NCBI GenBank assembly: GCA_024516035.1
Contig: CM044956.1
Span: 2,749,501 to 2,813,500, forward strand
DNA: 64,000 bases
From: Bactericera cockerelli
Taxonomy: Eukaryota; Arthropoda; Insecta; Hemiptera; Triozidae
Direction: 5' to 3'
Shown here: positions 38,056 to 48,536 of the stretch, piece by piece
Numbering within the stretch: position 1 is the stretch's first letter
Layout of the letters: every line of letters begins with the position of its first letter
Program-made: the position numbers and the translations under genes
Notes under the pieces: generated by a model
Seen by the model: the letters and a program-made list of their open reading frames with translations, nothing else
Database searches by the model: none
Told to the model about the DNA's origin: nothing

Positions 38056-38462
38056 TTGGTCTCTGTTTGCAATATGCACTATTAGTATATCTAATAGTGT
38101 ATAGGTATACTTTCTTTTATTAGTCGGAAAAAAGTTATTGTAATATCTATGTAAAAAGAGAGTGATACTTTTTTATTTTGCGGCACGACAGGACGTGATA
38201 CCTATTATAATTCCACCAGACTGTTGTTGTGGCGCCATTTTTTTTGTGGTCAAAGTCTTAAATGTACGAGGAAGAATTGAAGAGATTACAAATTGAATGG
38301 TAAAAAGTTGAGGTTAGTACCTACCTACCTACGAGGGAAACAAATTCGAAGCTGGTGAAAATCGCAATCATGAAACATGAAACAGCTTTGCCGATGTTAA
38401 ATAGACGTTAAAAAGTTAAAAGCCATTTTTCTCTTCACAATAGATTTCCTGTTTTGTGATTT
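38056..38462. other. Intergenic DNA, no gene recognised
   Basis: Nothing beyond short AT-rich palindromes (ATTAGTATATCTAATAGTG near 38090). Confidence 0.5.
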
Positions 38463-38770
38463 GAGAAAGAGAGAGGGGAGAGAAAGAGAGAGAGACAGAC
38501 AGAGATAGAAAAGGGAGAGATAGGGAGTCAGAGAGAGAAAGAGAGAGGGAGGAAGAGATATAGATATAAAGTAAAAAGGGAGAGAGAGAGAAAGAGATAT
38601 AGATAAAAAGTAAAAAGGGAAAGAGATAGGGAGAAAACAAGAAAGGGAGAGAAAGAGAGAGGGAGAGGAAGAGAAAGAGAAAGGGAGAAGAAAAAAAGGG
38701 AGAGAGAGGGAGAAAGAGGAAGAGAGAGAGAGAACTGGAGAAGAAGAGAAAGAGAGAGAGAGAAAAGGAG
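38463..38770. repeat. (GA)n-rich purine tract
   Basis: About 310 bases, purine on the + strand, with a ~35-bp internal repeat (GATATAGATATAAAGTAAAAAG type). Confidence 0.93.
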
Positions 38771-38937
38771 ATAGAATTTCCTTTCAACCAACTTGAAAGA
38801 AGATCAGAGGGATAAAGAAAAAGGAGAGAAGATAGAATGGGGATTGACTGCTTATTTGTAAAGGTTTCAAGCGCGATGTTATGATAACAATAAACAAAAT
38901 TACAAATTAGGCTTTTTTGTCAACTGTGCGGTAGACT

Positions 38938-39475
38938 AGAATAGAATAGAACAGGCAAGAAGGGCTTTCACAAATATGAAAAAGTTTTTTGTTAGAAAAG
39001 ATTTAAGTCTTGAGCTGAGAATGAGAATGATCAGATGCTACATATTTTCCATATTGCTATACGGATGTGAAAGTTGGACATTAAACCTCACAATGGAAAA
39101 AAGGATCGAAGCATTTGAAATGTACTTATATCGTAGAATTATAAAAATATCTTGGATGCAGAAAATAACAAACGTGGAAGTACTAAATAGAATGCGGAAA
39201 GATAAAGAGTTGCTCATAACTATCAAAACTAGAAAAATACAATACTTTGGACATGTCTTACGCGGCGAGAAGTATGCTCTATTAAGGTTGATCATCCAAG
39301 GAGATATTGAAGGATCAAGATCAAGGGGAAGGCCAAGAAATATGTGGATAGATGATATCAAGCGTTGGACGGGTCTTACATTTTCAGAAATTTACATCAC
39401 ACTTCAATCAAGAGAAAACACTGCCATTATGATCGCCAACCTTCGTTCGGAGACGGCGTAACAAGAAGAAGAAGT
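38938..39475 (+). pseudogene. LINE reverse transcriptase C-terminal part (5'-truncated)
   Basis: The open frame 38976-39461 (161 residues) covers the end of RT and its tail: RMRMIRCYIFSILLYGCESW, MEKRIEAFEMYLYRRIIKIS, RGRPRNMWIDDIKRWTGL. It stops at RSETA, followed by a (GAA)n tail, the usual 3' end of CR1/RTE-like LINEs. A typical dead-on-arrival truncated insertion; the catalytic YADD region is missing. Confidence 0.82.
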
Positions 39476-39484
39476 GCGGTAGAC

Positions 39485-39615
39485 TGTGCGGTGTGCGGTA
39501 ATAAGGATCTTCCTTTGGATTTCTGGAGCTTGACTCAAGTCGTAGCCCCACTGGCTTTTCATGCGCAGGTCCTGAGTTCGATCTCTGTAGGGAGAATTTT
39601 TTTTAATCCGTTTAT
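39485..39615 (+). mobile_element. tRNA-like SINE fragment
   Basis: A B-box-like GAGTTCGATCTC follows a head-like region and ends in a T run at 39599. The family is not assigned. Confidence 0.45.
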
Positions 39616-39624
39616 ACTTCTTCG

Positions 39625-39775
39625 CTTTTATCTGCATGAGGTAACTTCACCCAACCTCATTGGGCTGGGTTGCCTGTATCACGAAGTCTTCACCTCGCTC
39701 AACGGTGCTCAACTTCGGTGATCCTACAAGAACTGGTGAATTCAACGCGCCATCGACGGACGATGGCAAAGGGGA
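39625..39775 (-). mobile_element. 5S rRNA-derived SINE, copy 3, inverted
   Basis: The - strand reads GTTCTTGTAGGATCACCGAA, GTTGAGCACCGTTGAGCGAG, GTGAAGACTTCGTGAT, then the body start CCCAATGAGGTTGGGTGAAG. The body is truncated. Confidence 0.75.
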
Positions 39776-40371
39776 AAAAATGTTGACAGAGAACTAGAAA
39801 GTACTAAATAACAAAGTTATATATTTGAGAACTTCTCGACCGTGTGACACATCTGTCACCTGACTATTCAGTCCGGCTTTCCAAATTTTTTTTATTTTTT
39901 ATATAAGTTTATATTTATATAATGTGCAGAAATTGACACGAGCAATTATTATTAATAATTTTTTTGAACATCAAATTGATATATCTTCAATGGAACAGAT
40001 GGAGATGAAGGATGTGAATCGAATCCTTCAGCACTTTCAAGCCCATAGCCACAACTGAACTTGATGGAATCCCTAAATCACGCAAAACATTGAAAGTAAA
40101 ACTTGGAATACTAAAAAAAAACAAGGAAAAATTTATGTATACAATGTGGGATTCGAACCAACGGACCCGGACGTAAGCGCTCGCCTAACAATGCAGAGCA
40201 ATTAGCATAAAATGCAAATTATAAGGATGTCATCTGAGCTTGAGCAGGTCCCATATTTGGCTCGCCCCTGTATACAAACTTTGTTCTTTCTCTAAATGTC
40301 ACGGGTATTCAATAAATAAAAGTACTAATGTCTTTGTATGACAACATAGCACAGTCATGTCGCTGCAAGGT
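39776..40371. other. Intergenic DNA with a SINE B fragment
   Basis: An inverted B fragment lies at about 40120-40200 (GGAAAAATTTATGTA ... GGGATTCGAACCAACGGACC). No gene. Confidence 0.5.
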
Positions 40372-40584
40372 TTTTTTGCAGGCCATGGACCTATATACTT
40401 GTTAAGTACCTATACATAAATAATTGCAGATCTGTGAACCTATAGATCTTATTGAATATAAAAAGGCCATGGACCTATATACTTTTTAAGTACTTATATA
40501 TAAATAATTGCAGATCTGTGAACCTATAGATCTTATTGAATATAAAAGGCCATGGACCTATATACTTGTTATGTACTTATATAT
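40372..40584. repeat. ~83-bp tandem repeat, left part (interrupted by the LTR element)
   Basis: Units containing GGCCATGGACCTATATACTT, then ATAAATAATTGCAGATCTGT, GAACCTATAGATCTTATTGA repeat. Two and a half units lie left of the LTR element and about one and a half right of it (48047-48180). Confidence 0.9.
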
Positions 40585-40986
40585 TGTCATAGGGACAGTA
40601 ACACTGCCATCCGCGAATAACATCAGTGTAAGAAATTCCATAGGCTTCAGATAAAGACTATGGAAGATAACAGTGACACCTTGCCAAAACATGACACATG
40701 AACCACTTAATCTGAAGATAACTCATATGATCTGATAATACAATAATCAGATCATAGGAGCAAGTCTATCAAGGAATGTGGAATGTACCATCGATAAACA
40801 CTCGTATATAAACCTAAGAAAAGAGGGACAAGTCAGTTAGTACTCCCGAGTCACACCATCGCTCTCAGGAGTCTCGCTCATCGATCTCTAGTGAACACCT
40901 CTTGACGTCAGCCCGCCCCTGGTCGCCCTCTCTCACAAGTTCAGTCGAAACAAAGCCTATTGCGTCTATCCATTATTCCGATTACA
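40585..40986 (+). repeat. 5' LTR
   Basis: 402 bp, TG...CA type. Matches 47645-48046 throughout as far as read. Contains CGTATATAAACC near 40802, a TATA-like box suited to an LTR promoter. Confidence 0.93.
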
Positions 40987-41011
40987 GAACCCAGAATCCT
41001 TCATCTATTAG

Positions 41012-41133
41012 GTAAGTACACGTTAGTTTTCATAGTGATTTTATAGACAAACCAGATTTTTGTTGACATAACGTTGTGACCCCTGCCTATAGACTAGAAG
41101 ACTGAATTTGTTGACCTTTCGTTTTATTAACAG
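41012..41133 (+). other. Possible 5'-leader intron of the LTR element
   Basis: TTAG|GTAAGTAC at 41012 is a near-consensus donor and TTTTATTAACAG at 41133 a good acceptor, ten bases before the first ATG. Splicing would remove 122 bases of leader without changing the protein. Confidence 0.4.
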
Positions 41134-41142
41134 TAATTTAAA

Positions 41143-42614
41143 ATGGCTAAACTAATTTTCGATATTTATACACTAACCATGGAAGAGGTACAATACGAGC
41201 TAGCTTTAAGAGGGGAAACCCTAAAAGGCACAGAAAAACTCGACGACCTTCGTCGAATGCTCAGTAAAAATAAAAACAAAGAGGTCGCCCAGTTGGCCCC
41301 AGAACAACTACCAAATTTGGAGGCGGAGTTAGAAAGAATAGAAAGGGACTAGATAATTTGAATACACTCTTTGAAGGACTCGCTGACGGATCAACAAATT
41401 ACAGACAAATCGAGACGAGATACTTACATTACAAATCTCGAATAAGTAAATTTCCGGAATGTTCGCAAGAACAGAAGATATTGCTTAAATCACTTTCAGA
41501 CAGATTCAAAGAACTTTTACAAAAATACATAAGCTACCGAGAAACCCTAAATACAAAAAGTTTTTTAAACATAACATCTACTCCCACATCAACGACCACC
41601 ACTGCACAGTCATCAAACACAGCACCACTAGTGAGCCTGGATAACACTCGCCACCTAACAGAACAGAGTACGTCATGTTCAGGTCCAGCAAGTATAACAT
41701 GCCCAGTAACACAAAACATAGTACACCAAGACCCAATTTTAAAACCGAAAACTCCCACGTTAAAACCAATTACATTTTCAGCTAAATTCGGTGAAAATAT
41801 TAGCGATTTTCTTGAAAAATACAGGTTAGCGTGTCAAGTAAACGGGTGGGTTGGAAACATTAGAAAAACAGTTCTTCCATGTTACCTCGAAGGACCTGCG
41901 TCGGACTGGTACAATTATAACATTAAAGAACACCATACTTGGGAAGACGTAGTAACATTGATCAAAACAGCTTTCGAAGAAGATATAGAAAAACGGATTT
42001 TATTAATAAAACTTAAAAGTAGGAAATTCAAAACAGACGATGAACCAACAATGGCATATATCCAGGACATTTTAACCTTATGTTCAAAAATAGATCCGCT
42101 TATGCCGTCCGATAGAATTAAAGAATTTCTACTGGATGGCTTACCCCTAGATATGCTGAAAACAGTCATGTTAAGAGGTGACGACACTTTAGTTCAAGTG
42201 ATAGACAATATCAAGAAAATAAACGGGGTAAACCGAATGGTCGACATTCGAAATACAGAGGTAGAACTTAATCAATGTAACTTCATAAATCATAATAAAC
42301 AAAATAACTATGACAAAAACCGACAGGACGAAATCCTAGAGAGACTTAGAAATTTAGAATCGAATTATTCACAGAAACGCCCATTTCAACCCAGGTACAG
42401 GGATAATGGTCGAACTGGAGACGGTCGACCTACATGTTTTAACTGTCATAAAATAGGACACTTAGCAAGATTTTGTAGAACTAGAAAAAACTTTGGTCAA
42501 ACAACAAAACGTTCGGGAAACGGGGTCGTGGCTCATCAAGGAGGGGTAAACGAGCCACGAAGTACCTTAAATCCCCCAGCTACAGCCTGGTCGGACCAAA
42601 ACCAACAGGCCTAA
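41143..42614 (+). pseudogene. gag: gag with one frame break and a CCHC zinc knuckle
   Basis: The first ATG opens 69 residues (MAKLIFDIYTLTMEEVQYEL ...) that stop at 41352. The adjacent frame continues with 418 residues to 42614: capsid-like SAKFGENISDFLEKYRLACQ and DWYNYNIKEHHTWEDVVTLI, then CFNCHKIGHLARFC (CCHC). The two parts read as one Gag interrupted by a single-base register change around 41340-41352. Given the matching LTRs this is either a very recent mutation or an assembly indel. Confidence 0.8.
42485..42559 (+). promoter_or_regulatory. Probable -1 ribosomal frameshift signal between gag and pol
   Basis: AAAAAAC at 42485-42491 is a canonical slippery heptamer in the correct gag phase (A AAA AAC). 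The pol frame is closed by TAG at 42482-42484, directly before the heptamer, and is open from there through the whole of pol. Downstream, CGTGGCTC (42527-42534) and GAGCCACG (42552-42559) form a perfect 8-bp stem, somewhat further away than usual. Confidence 0.75.
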
Positions 42615-45600
42615 CTACCATTAAAATATTCGAAGGCGACAACACTCACAGGGCTATTCTAGACTCTGGGAGTGCAATTTCAATCATCGATCAAAGTTTG
42701 GTTAACCCCAAAAATGTCCGAAACTGTAATATAAGGAAAGTCATTGCAGCAAACAACGAAAAAATGACCGTGTCAGGTATCGCGAGATTAAAGTTTTTCA
42801 TTGATAAAAATTCAGACTATCTTATTCAAGATTTCTACGTAATCAGAAATTTCACACCTTGCATTGTCCTTGGCACAGACTTTCTAGTAAAATACAAAGT
42901 CAGCATTATTTATCATAACAATAAAATAGTATACACTCAGGATTATCGCAAGGTTACCGCCGATATCTATACTCAGAACAATAGGATATACAGTAATACT
43001 TTGTTAGTATCATCTGAACTAGACCATAATACAAGTGTAAACAATAAGGTGAATAGCACAATCAAGTTCAACATAGCAGATAACCTTAATAAGACACAAA
43101 GATTACAACTTAAGAAATTATTAACCGAGTATGTAGATATTTTTTCCGCAGAACATGAAATTCCAGCGGGGAACGCCAGAGTACCCCCGGCCAGAATTTT
43201 ACTCGAGGACGACATACCAGTGGCGCGTCCTCCATATAGAACAGCACATAAAGAAAGGGAATTAATCGAGAGCCATGTCAACAAAATGTTAACAGCTGGA
43301 GTCATAAGAGAATCTCAATCCCCATATTCAGCACCCGTAGTATTGGTTAAAAAGTCTAACAAGGATCCCAGATTTTGCGTTGATTACAGATTGCTGAACA
43401 AAAAGGTAACCGACTACAAATTTCCGATGCCGAGAACAGACGACTTCTTAAACCACCTGAATGGAGCTAAATTTTTCACGTGTTTAGATTTGAAAAATTG
43501 TTTCTGGCAAATTCCATTAGCAGAGGAAGACAAACATAAGACAGCTTTTGCCACCAGTAACGCGCTGCACGAATATAACGTACTCCCTTTCGGCCTGAAA
43601 TCTAGCCCTAGTATATGTCAAAAGGCGATGTACGACGCAGTCAAAGGACTCTTATGGAACACCGTGTTAGTGTACGTAGACGACTGGCTAGTGGCAGATT
43701 CAGATTTTGAATCTCACCTAATTAGCCTAAGAAAAGTGTTTCAGAGATTAAGAGAGGTAAATCTAAAAGTTAAACCAGAAAAATGTATGTTCGGAAAGAA
43801 CTTAATCAAAGTATTGGGACATATGGTCTCAGCAGAAGGCATAGCTCCCGACGAAGAAAAGCTAAGAAGCGTTAAGCTCTTCCCCAGACCAAAAACAGTC
43901 AAACAAGTTCGAAGTTGGTTAGGACTATCTAATTATTACCGAATGTTTATTCCACAGTACGCACAACTAACCAAAAACCTACAGGAACTCACGAAGAAGA
44001 ATGCTAAGTTCCAGTGGAAAACGGAGCACGAAAAAGAATTCCAACTCATAAAGGAAAAGCTCCTCACAGCACCAGTTCTACGCCACTTCAATCCTGCCCT
44101 GGAAACAGAATTGGTCATCGACGCATCAGACTATGGTGTTGGAGCTATTATTCAACAAAGAGGCCCCAACGACAAGGCAGGCACAGGGAACGTCGTGGCA
44201 TATGCATCACGGAATTTAAGGGGAGCAGAACTGAAATATTTCACAACGGAGAAAGAAATGCTCGCACTAGTTTTCGGAACCACAGTATTCAGAAATTACC
44301 TGTGGGGAACCAAGTTCACAGTAATCACGGACCATGCCAGTCTACGGTATTGGAACAATATCAAGAACCCATCATCAAGACTCATGAGATTCGTACTTAG
44401 ATTAAGCGAATTTGACTTCGACGTAGTGCACAAGGCAGGAAAGCTGAACACGGCAGCGGATGCCCTAAGCAGAACACCAACAGACAGCCTGTTGTACAAC
44501 ATAGAAGAGGAGGAAATTCCATGTTTTAACATCAGATTAGAAAATATGGATAACCTGCAGATGCAAGACCCAGAACTAGCAGAAATTATAAAAGCCTTTA
44601 ATAATCCAGAAGCAAAAAGAAACATCAGAAGAAAGGTCAGAAGGTACATCCTAGAAAAAGGCATTCTATATAAAAATATAAACCATAACGGTCAAAGTTA
44701 CAAAGTGACAGTAATACCGCGCAACCTTAGACCCGAAATTCTGAATAGCGTCCACGACTCCCCACTCACAGGAGCACACCTAGGAAGAGATAAATGCATG
44801 CTGAAATTAAAAACACGTTATTTCTGGGAAAACATGTATAACGACATAGAAGAATACGTCAGGTCATGTCCCGACTGTCAGCATATGAAACGAGGATCAA
44901 GCAAACACCCCAATGGTCTCTTGCAGCCCATCAAAGCCCCAAGTCAACCATTCGAACACATATGCATAGACATAGTCGGACCATTCGTAAGAGCCTTCGA
45001 CAAAAGTAAGTACATAATCACATGTGTAGATTTCGCGACCAGATACGCAGAAGCAAAGGCTGTACAAGCCGCCACAGCCGAAGAAGTAGCCACCTTTTTA
45101 TACGAAATAATAACAAGACACGGAGCATTCAAGAAATTAAGCTGCGACAGAGGAAGTCAATTCCGATCGAAAGTTATCTCCAATCTAATGGAACAGATAG
45201 GCGCATTTCAATCATTTTCTACAGCCTATCACCCAGCTTCACAAGGCGTAGTGGAAAGATTCCACGCAAGCCTAACCAACATGCTCGCAGCCTACACTTC
45301 CAGCGATCAGAAGGACTGGAACCAGAGCTTACCATCAGTTTTGTTCGCGTACAACACCAGCACGAACAAAAGCACGAAATACTCACCCTTCGAACTAGTG
45401 TACGGACGACAGGCCACACTTCCCTTAGACGTAGCACTGTCCAACACTGACCCAGAAACACAAGATAAAAGAATCACTAAGATAAAAGAATGGCGAGAAA
45501 AAGCCGCGAGTAATCTAGAATCAGCACAAAAAACGATTAAACAATATTTCGACAAGAAAAGATCCGACACCAAGTTCAAAGTACATGACAAGGTTATGTT

Positions 45601-45793
45601 GTACAACCCGGCAAGAAAAGTAGGCCGAACGGACAAGTTAGACCCGAAATACTACGGGCCACTGACAATCACAAGAGTGGTATCAGATGTGAACTACGAA
45701 GTTGAAGGCAAACTTAGTAGTAAGAAAAACTTTAAAGATGTAGTTCACATAGAAAGATTAAAGCCATTCTACGAAGACAACTCTAGAGAATAA
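42488..45793 (+). CDS. pol: pol: protease, reverse transcriptase, RNase H, integrase
   Basis: Open from the shift site at 42485; the first in-frame start-like codon (42698) lies after the protease motif, which supports expression as Gag-Pol. Protease: RAILDSGSAISII. RT: RFCVDYRLLNKKV, LPFGLKSSPSICQ and catalytic YVDDWLV (~43675). RNase H: ELVIDASDYGVGAI and TTEKEMLALVF. Integrase: zinc-binding H-H-C-C ending CPDCQH (~44870-44883), then DDE Asp of ICIDIVGPF, Asp of SCDRGSQF and Glu of GVVERFH, and a C-terminal YYGPLTI (GPY/F) with VVHIERLKPF. All catalytic residues checked are present. Confidence 0.93.
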   Translation, partial: KLWSNNKTFGKRGRGSSRRGKRATKYLKSPSYSLVGPKPTGLTTIKIFEGDNTHRAILDSGSAISIIDQSLVNPKNVRNCNIRKVIAANNEKMTVSGIARLKFFIDKNSDYLIQDFYVIRNFTPCIVLGTDFLVKYKVSIIYHNNKIVYTQDYRKVTADIYTQNNRIYSNTLLVSSELDHNTSVNNKVNSTIKFNIADNLNKTQRLQLKKLLTEYVDIFSAEHEIPAGNARVPPARILLEDDIPVARPPYRTAHKERELIESHVNKMLTAGVIRESQSPYSAPVVLVKKSNKDPRFCVDYRLLNKKVTDYKFPMPRTDDFLNHLNGAKFFTCLDLKNCFWQIPLAEEDKHKTAFATSNALHEYNVLPFGLKSSPSICQKAMYDAVKGLLWNTVLVYVDDWLVADSDFESHLISLRKVFQRLREVNLKVKPEKCMFGKNLIKVLGHMVSAEGIAPDEEKLRSVKLFPRPKTVKQVRSWLGLSNYYRMFIPQYAQLTKNLQELTKKNAKFQWKTEHEKEFQLIKEKLLTAPVLRHFNPALETELVIDASDYGVGAIIQQRGPNDKAGTGNVVAYASRNLRGAELKYFTTEKEMLALVFGTTVFRNYLWGTKFTVITDHASLRYWNNIKNPSSRLMRFVLRLSEFDFDVVHKAGKLNTAADALSRTPTDSLLYNIEEEEIPCFNIRLENMDNLQMQDPELAEIIKAFNNPEAKRNIRRKVRRYILEKGILYKNINHNGQSYKVTVIPRNLRPEILNSVHDSPLTGAHLGRDKCMLKLKTRYFWENMYNDIEEYVRSCPDCQHMKRGSSKHPNGLLQPIKAPSQPFEHICIDIVGPFVRAFDKSKYIITCVDFATRYAEAKAVQAATAEEVATFLYEIITRHGAFKKLSCDRGSQFRSKVISNLMEQIGAFQSFSTAYHPASQGVVERFHASLTNMLAAYTSSDQKDWNQSLPSVLFAYNTSTNKSTKYSPFELVYGRQATLPLDVALSNTDPETQDKRITKIKEWREKAASNLESAQKTIKQYFDKKRSDTKFKVHDKVMLYNPARKVGRTDKLDPKYYGPLTITRVVSDVNYEVEGKLSSKKNFKDVVHIERLKPFYEDNSRE

Positions 45794-46230
45794 CGGTAAG
45801 TATATATACAGGTTCATAATCGGGGTTGGTCCCCGATACCGGGCTAACAGCCCTGGCGCCCGAAACAACAAACAAACACTGGGAACCCTAACCCATACCT
45901 TAGGCTCATGGGATATAGATCTGAACTTTTCTTGTCCGAAAGAAACTCTAAAACTGGTCAACGTTTGAACGCAGTAACGACTTCCCCCATTTTAAACCTT
46001 CCTTCAGACACCCTTCCAAAAGTATGAATGTATCCTTATTAACTAGAATGAATGGTTTCAGTAAATTCTCCAGTGCTTCCCAGGGCCCGGGAACACAAGG
46101 TATGCATGTGACAGAACGAATGTGTGAATACGAATGAACGAAAGGATTGAATGCATGGACCAGCGAATAAAGTAAATCGCGAGACAAGAAGAGCTTTTAC
46201 AAAAAAGATAATTGTCAGACAATCCCTAAG

Positions 46231-46271
<41 letters not shown>

Positions 46272-47644
46272 GTATTAAGAAGTATCTAATTTAAATCAGG
46301 TACAGTGAGATAGTAAAAATATATTTATGTAACCTTGAATATTATACTTGAATCTTATGTTATACGTTATCTAAACCCGAATGTTATATTATAGATAGAG
46401 TTTGCAGTACATAGTACGTAATTGATACAATGTTTAAAATACCGTATAGCTAATAATGTTTTTCGATACCTTATTCATAAAAATTATGGATTTATAATAT
46501 TATGCACCACAGTTAAGATTTATAATATTTATAATAATTAAGATTTATAATATCTAAGATTTACAATATATTATGCACCACAGTTAAGATTTATATTATT
46601 TATAATAGTTTATAATAGTTAAGATCTATAATACCTAAGATTTACAATATATTATGCACCACAAAAGATATCTATAAAATAATACATTGTTCACAATTTA
46701 TAATATGCCTATACTGCTTATATTTAGTTGAGTAAAACAATATAATTTTTGTTCTCATGTTATCTTCATAATTGTTGATTATACAGAAAAGGGAAGCCCT
46801 AGTCCAAATACTACAAAGCAACAACAATCCCCAGCCCCACCACCGCCTGTACGAGTCACGGAAAAGCAATTACAACTCATACAGTAAGAACAAGAAGGAC
46901 AGCAGAGCACATGAACGGATGGAGGTAGTGTGTAAGATGGTCACCCTACTCAGGAAAAACACTAGTGAAGGAACGAGAAGACCAACTCCCATCTGGCACC
47001 ATACAGCACAAGCAACAACGACAATAACAACCCGTTGCGGCGAAACAACACCAACACCACCAACCGGCCCGGCAGTCAAACCCCACTTCCACCCATTGGC
47101 CACATCAACTATAACATCTGACTCCGGCTCAACAACATTTAGCCTAAAATCCACCGGAACACCCAACCAATTCCAGACAAAAGCCATGACTCATAGGGAA
47201 GAAACACCGAGAAATACAAAAAAGAACACGGGAGGGAACAACGGAACCCCTCGCCTGCAGAATTTCAGGCGAATCCCAACAGAATAACCGCACCGCAATG
47301 GACACAGCCCACCAGAAGTTAAGACAAAAACACCGAGAAAACGTCACAGAAAATTACAAGCAAGGGTGACCCTCCGAGAAACACACACGCACACACCTCC
47401 AGACGAAACAAGCTGCTCCGACACAGCACCAGCGGCAGCAACAACACGACAGACACCGACAAGCAGAGAAAGGACGGACTAGGGCCCACCTGCACCTATA
47501 AAATTTAAATTACCATGTATAATAAGGTTCATTATATTAAACCCATGTATGTAGATTAACTAAAATGTAAACAATAAATATAGAGACAAAGTGAGGAGGT
47601 CGGTCAGGTCGCTTTAGGGGCAAAGCTCGCGTTACTTGGGGAGG
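45794..47644 (+). other. 3' region of the LTR element with a poly(A) tract and a Thr/Pro-rich frame
   Basis: A strong donor GGTAAGTATA (45795) lies two bases after the pol stop, and an acceptor (TTGTTGATTATACAG, 46786) about 1 kb later. A ~40-A run at 46230-46270 lies in between. After the acceptor a frame of ~165 residues (to 47287) is Thr/Pro/Asn-rich, with no signal peptide, membrane segment or known domain. The purine-rich TTGGGGAGG precedes the 3' LTR. Whether this codes is unknown. Confidence 0.5.
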
Positions 47645-48046
47645 TGTCATAGGGACAGTAACACTGCCATCCGCGAATAACATCAGTGTAAGAAATTCCA
47701 TAGGCTTCAGATAAAGACTATGGAAGATAACAGTGACACCTTGCCAAAACATGACACATGAACCACTTAATCTGAAGATAACTCATATGATCTGATAATA
47801 CAATAATCAGATCATAGGAGCAAGTCTATCAAGGAATGTGGAATGTACCATCGATAAACACTCGTATATAAACCTAAGAAAAGAGGGACAAGTCAGTTAG
47901 TACTCCCGAGTCACACCATCGCTCTCAGGAGTCTCGCTCATCGATCTCTAGTGAACACCTCTTGACGTCAGCCCGCCCCTGGTCGCCCTCTCTCACAAGT
48001 TCAGTCGAAACAAAGCCTATTGCGTCTATCCATTATTCCGATTACA
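47645..48046 (+). repeat. 3' LTR
   Basis: 402 bp, apparently identical to the 5' LTR. Followed by ATAT and the continuation of the 83-bp tandem repeat. Confidence 0.93.
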
Positions 48047-48200
48047 ATATAAATAATTGCAGATCTGTGAACCTATAGATCTTATTGAATATTAAAAGGC
48101 CATCGACCTATGCATATTAAGTATATAAATAATTGCAGCTTTGTAAACCTATAGCTCTTATTGAATATAAAAAATTGCAAGACTATCGACCTGTTGGCTG
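48047..48200. repeat. 83-bp tandem repeat, right part
   Basis: Continues the unit cut by the LTR element at ATAT|AAATAATTGCAG. A further diverged unit contains GGCCATCGACCTATGCATAT. Confidence 0.85.
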
Positions 48201-48536
48201 GAATATAAATAATTCCATGGAACTATCCGTCGTGGAATAATTCCATGGAAGTATCGTGAAAAAAATGTAGGTAAATTCATAGAAAGTTGCTGCATTTAAA
48301 AATCGGGGGTCTTCTGAAAAAAATTAGTAAAGAGCCACGCTCGCGTTGTTTCCTGGTTGAAAGGCTATCCTTAGCCATTCAGCGGGGAAACAGTGCGAGT
48401 GTATTAGGCTCTTTACCCTGCACTGAGCCAATGGAAGAGCTATTCTATTTGTAAGATGTGAGTTTTGTTAAATAAAGAAAGATATGATCTGTTGGAACTA
48501 GTAGAAACTTAAAAATTACAAGTCTATGAAACTACA
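48201..48536. other. Intergenic DNA, no gene recognised
   Basis: Contains a GCCACGCTCGCGTTGTTTCC ... imperfect inverted AAACAGTGCGAGTGTATTAG near 48335-48400. No coding signal. Confidence 0.45.

Larger units (their letters stand above)
40585..48046 (+). mobile_element. Complete, young Ty3/Gypsy LTR retrotransposon
   Basis: LTRs of 402 bp at 40585-40986 and 47645-48046 start TGTCATAGGG and end GATTACA and appear identical. The insertion is flanked by ATAT on both sides (4-bp duplication). Order: LTR, short 5' leader, gag, pol (protease, RT, RNase H, integrase), a 1.85-kb 3' region, purine-rich TTGGGGAGG, LTR. Identical LTRs mean a recent insertion, yet gag contains a frame break. No envelope-type gene was recognised. 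A primer-binding site could not be assigned with confidence. Confidence 0.93.

Noticed and set aside
42973..45961. Antisense and alternative frames within gag-pol
   Set aside because: Shadows of a well-supported pol gene.
46772..47287. An envelope gene in the LTR element
   Set aside because: The Thr/Pro-rich frame has no signal peptide, cleavage site or membrane segment; kept only as an unknown frame.
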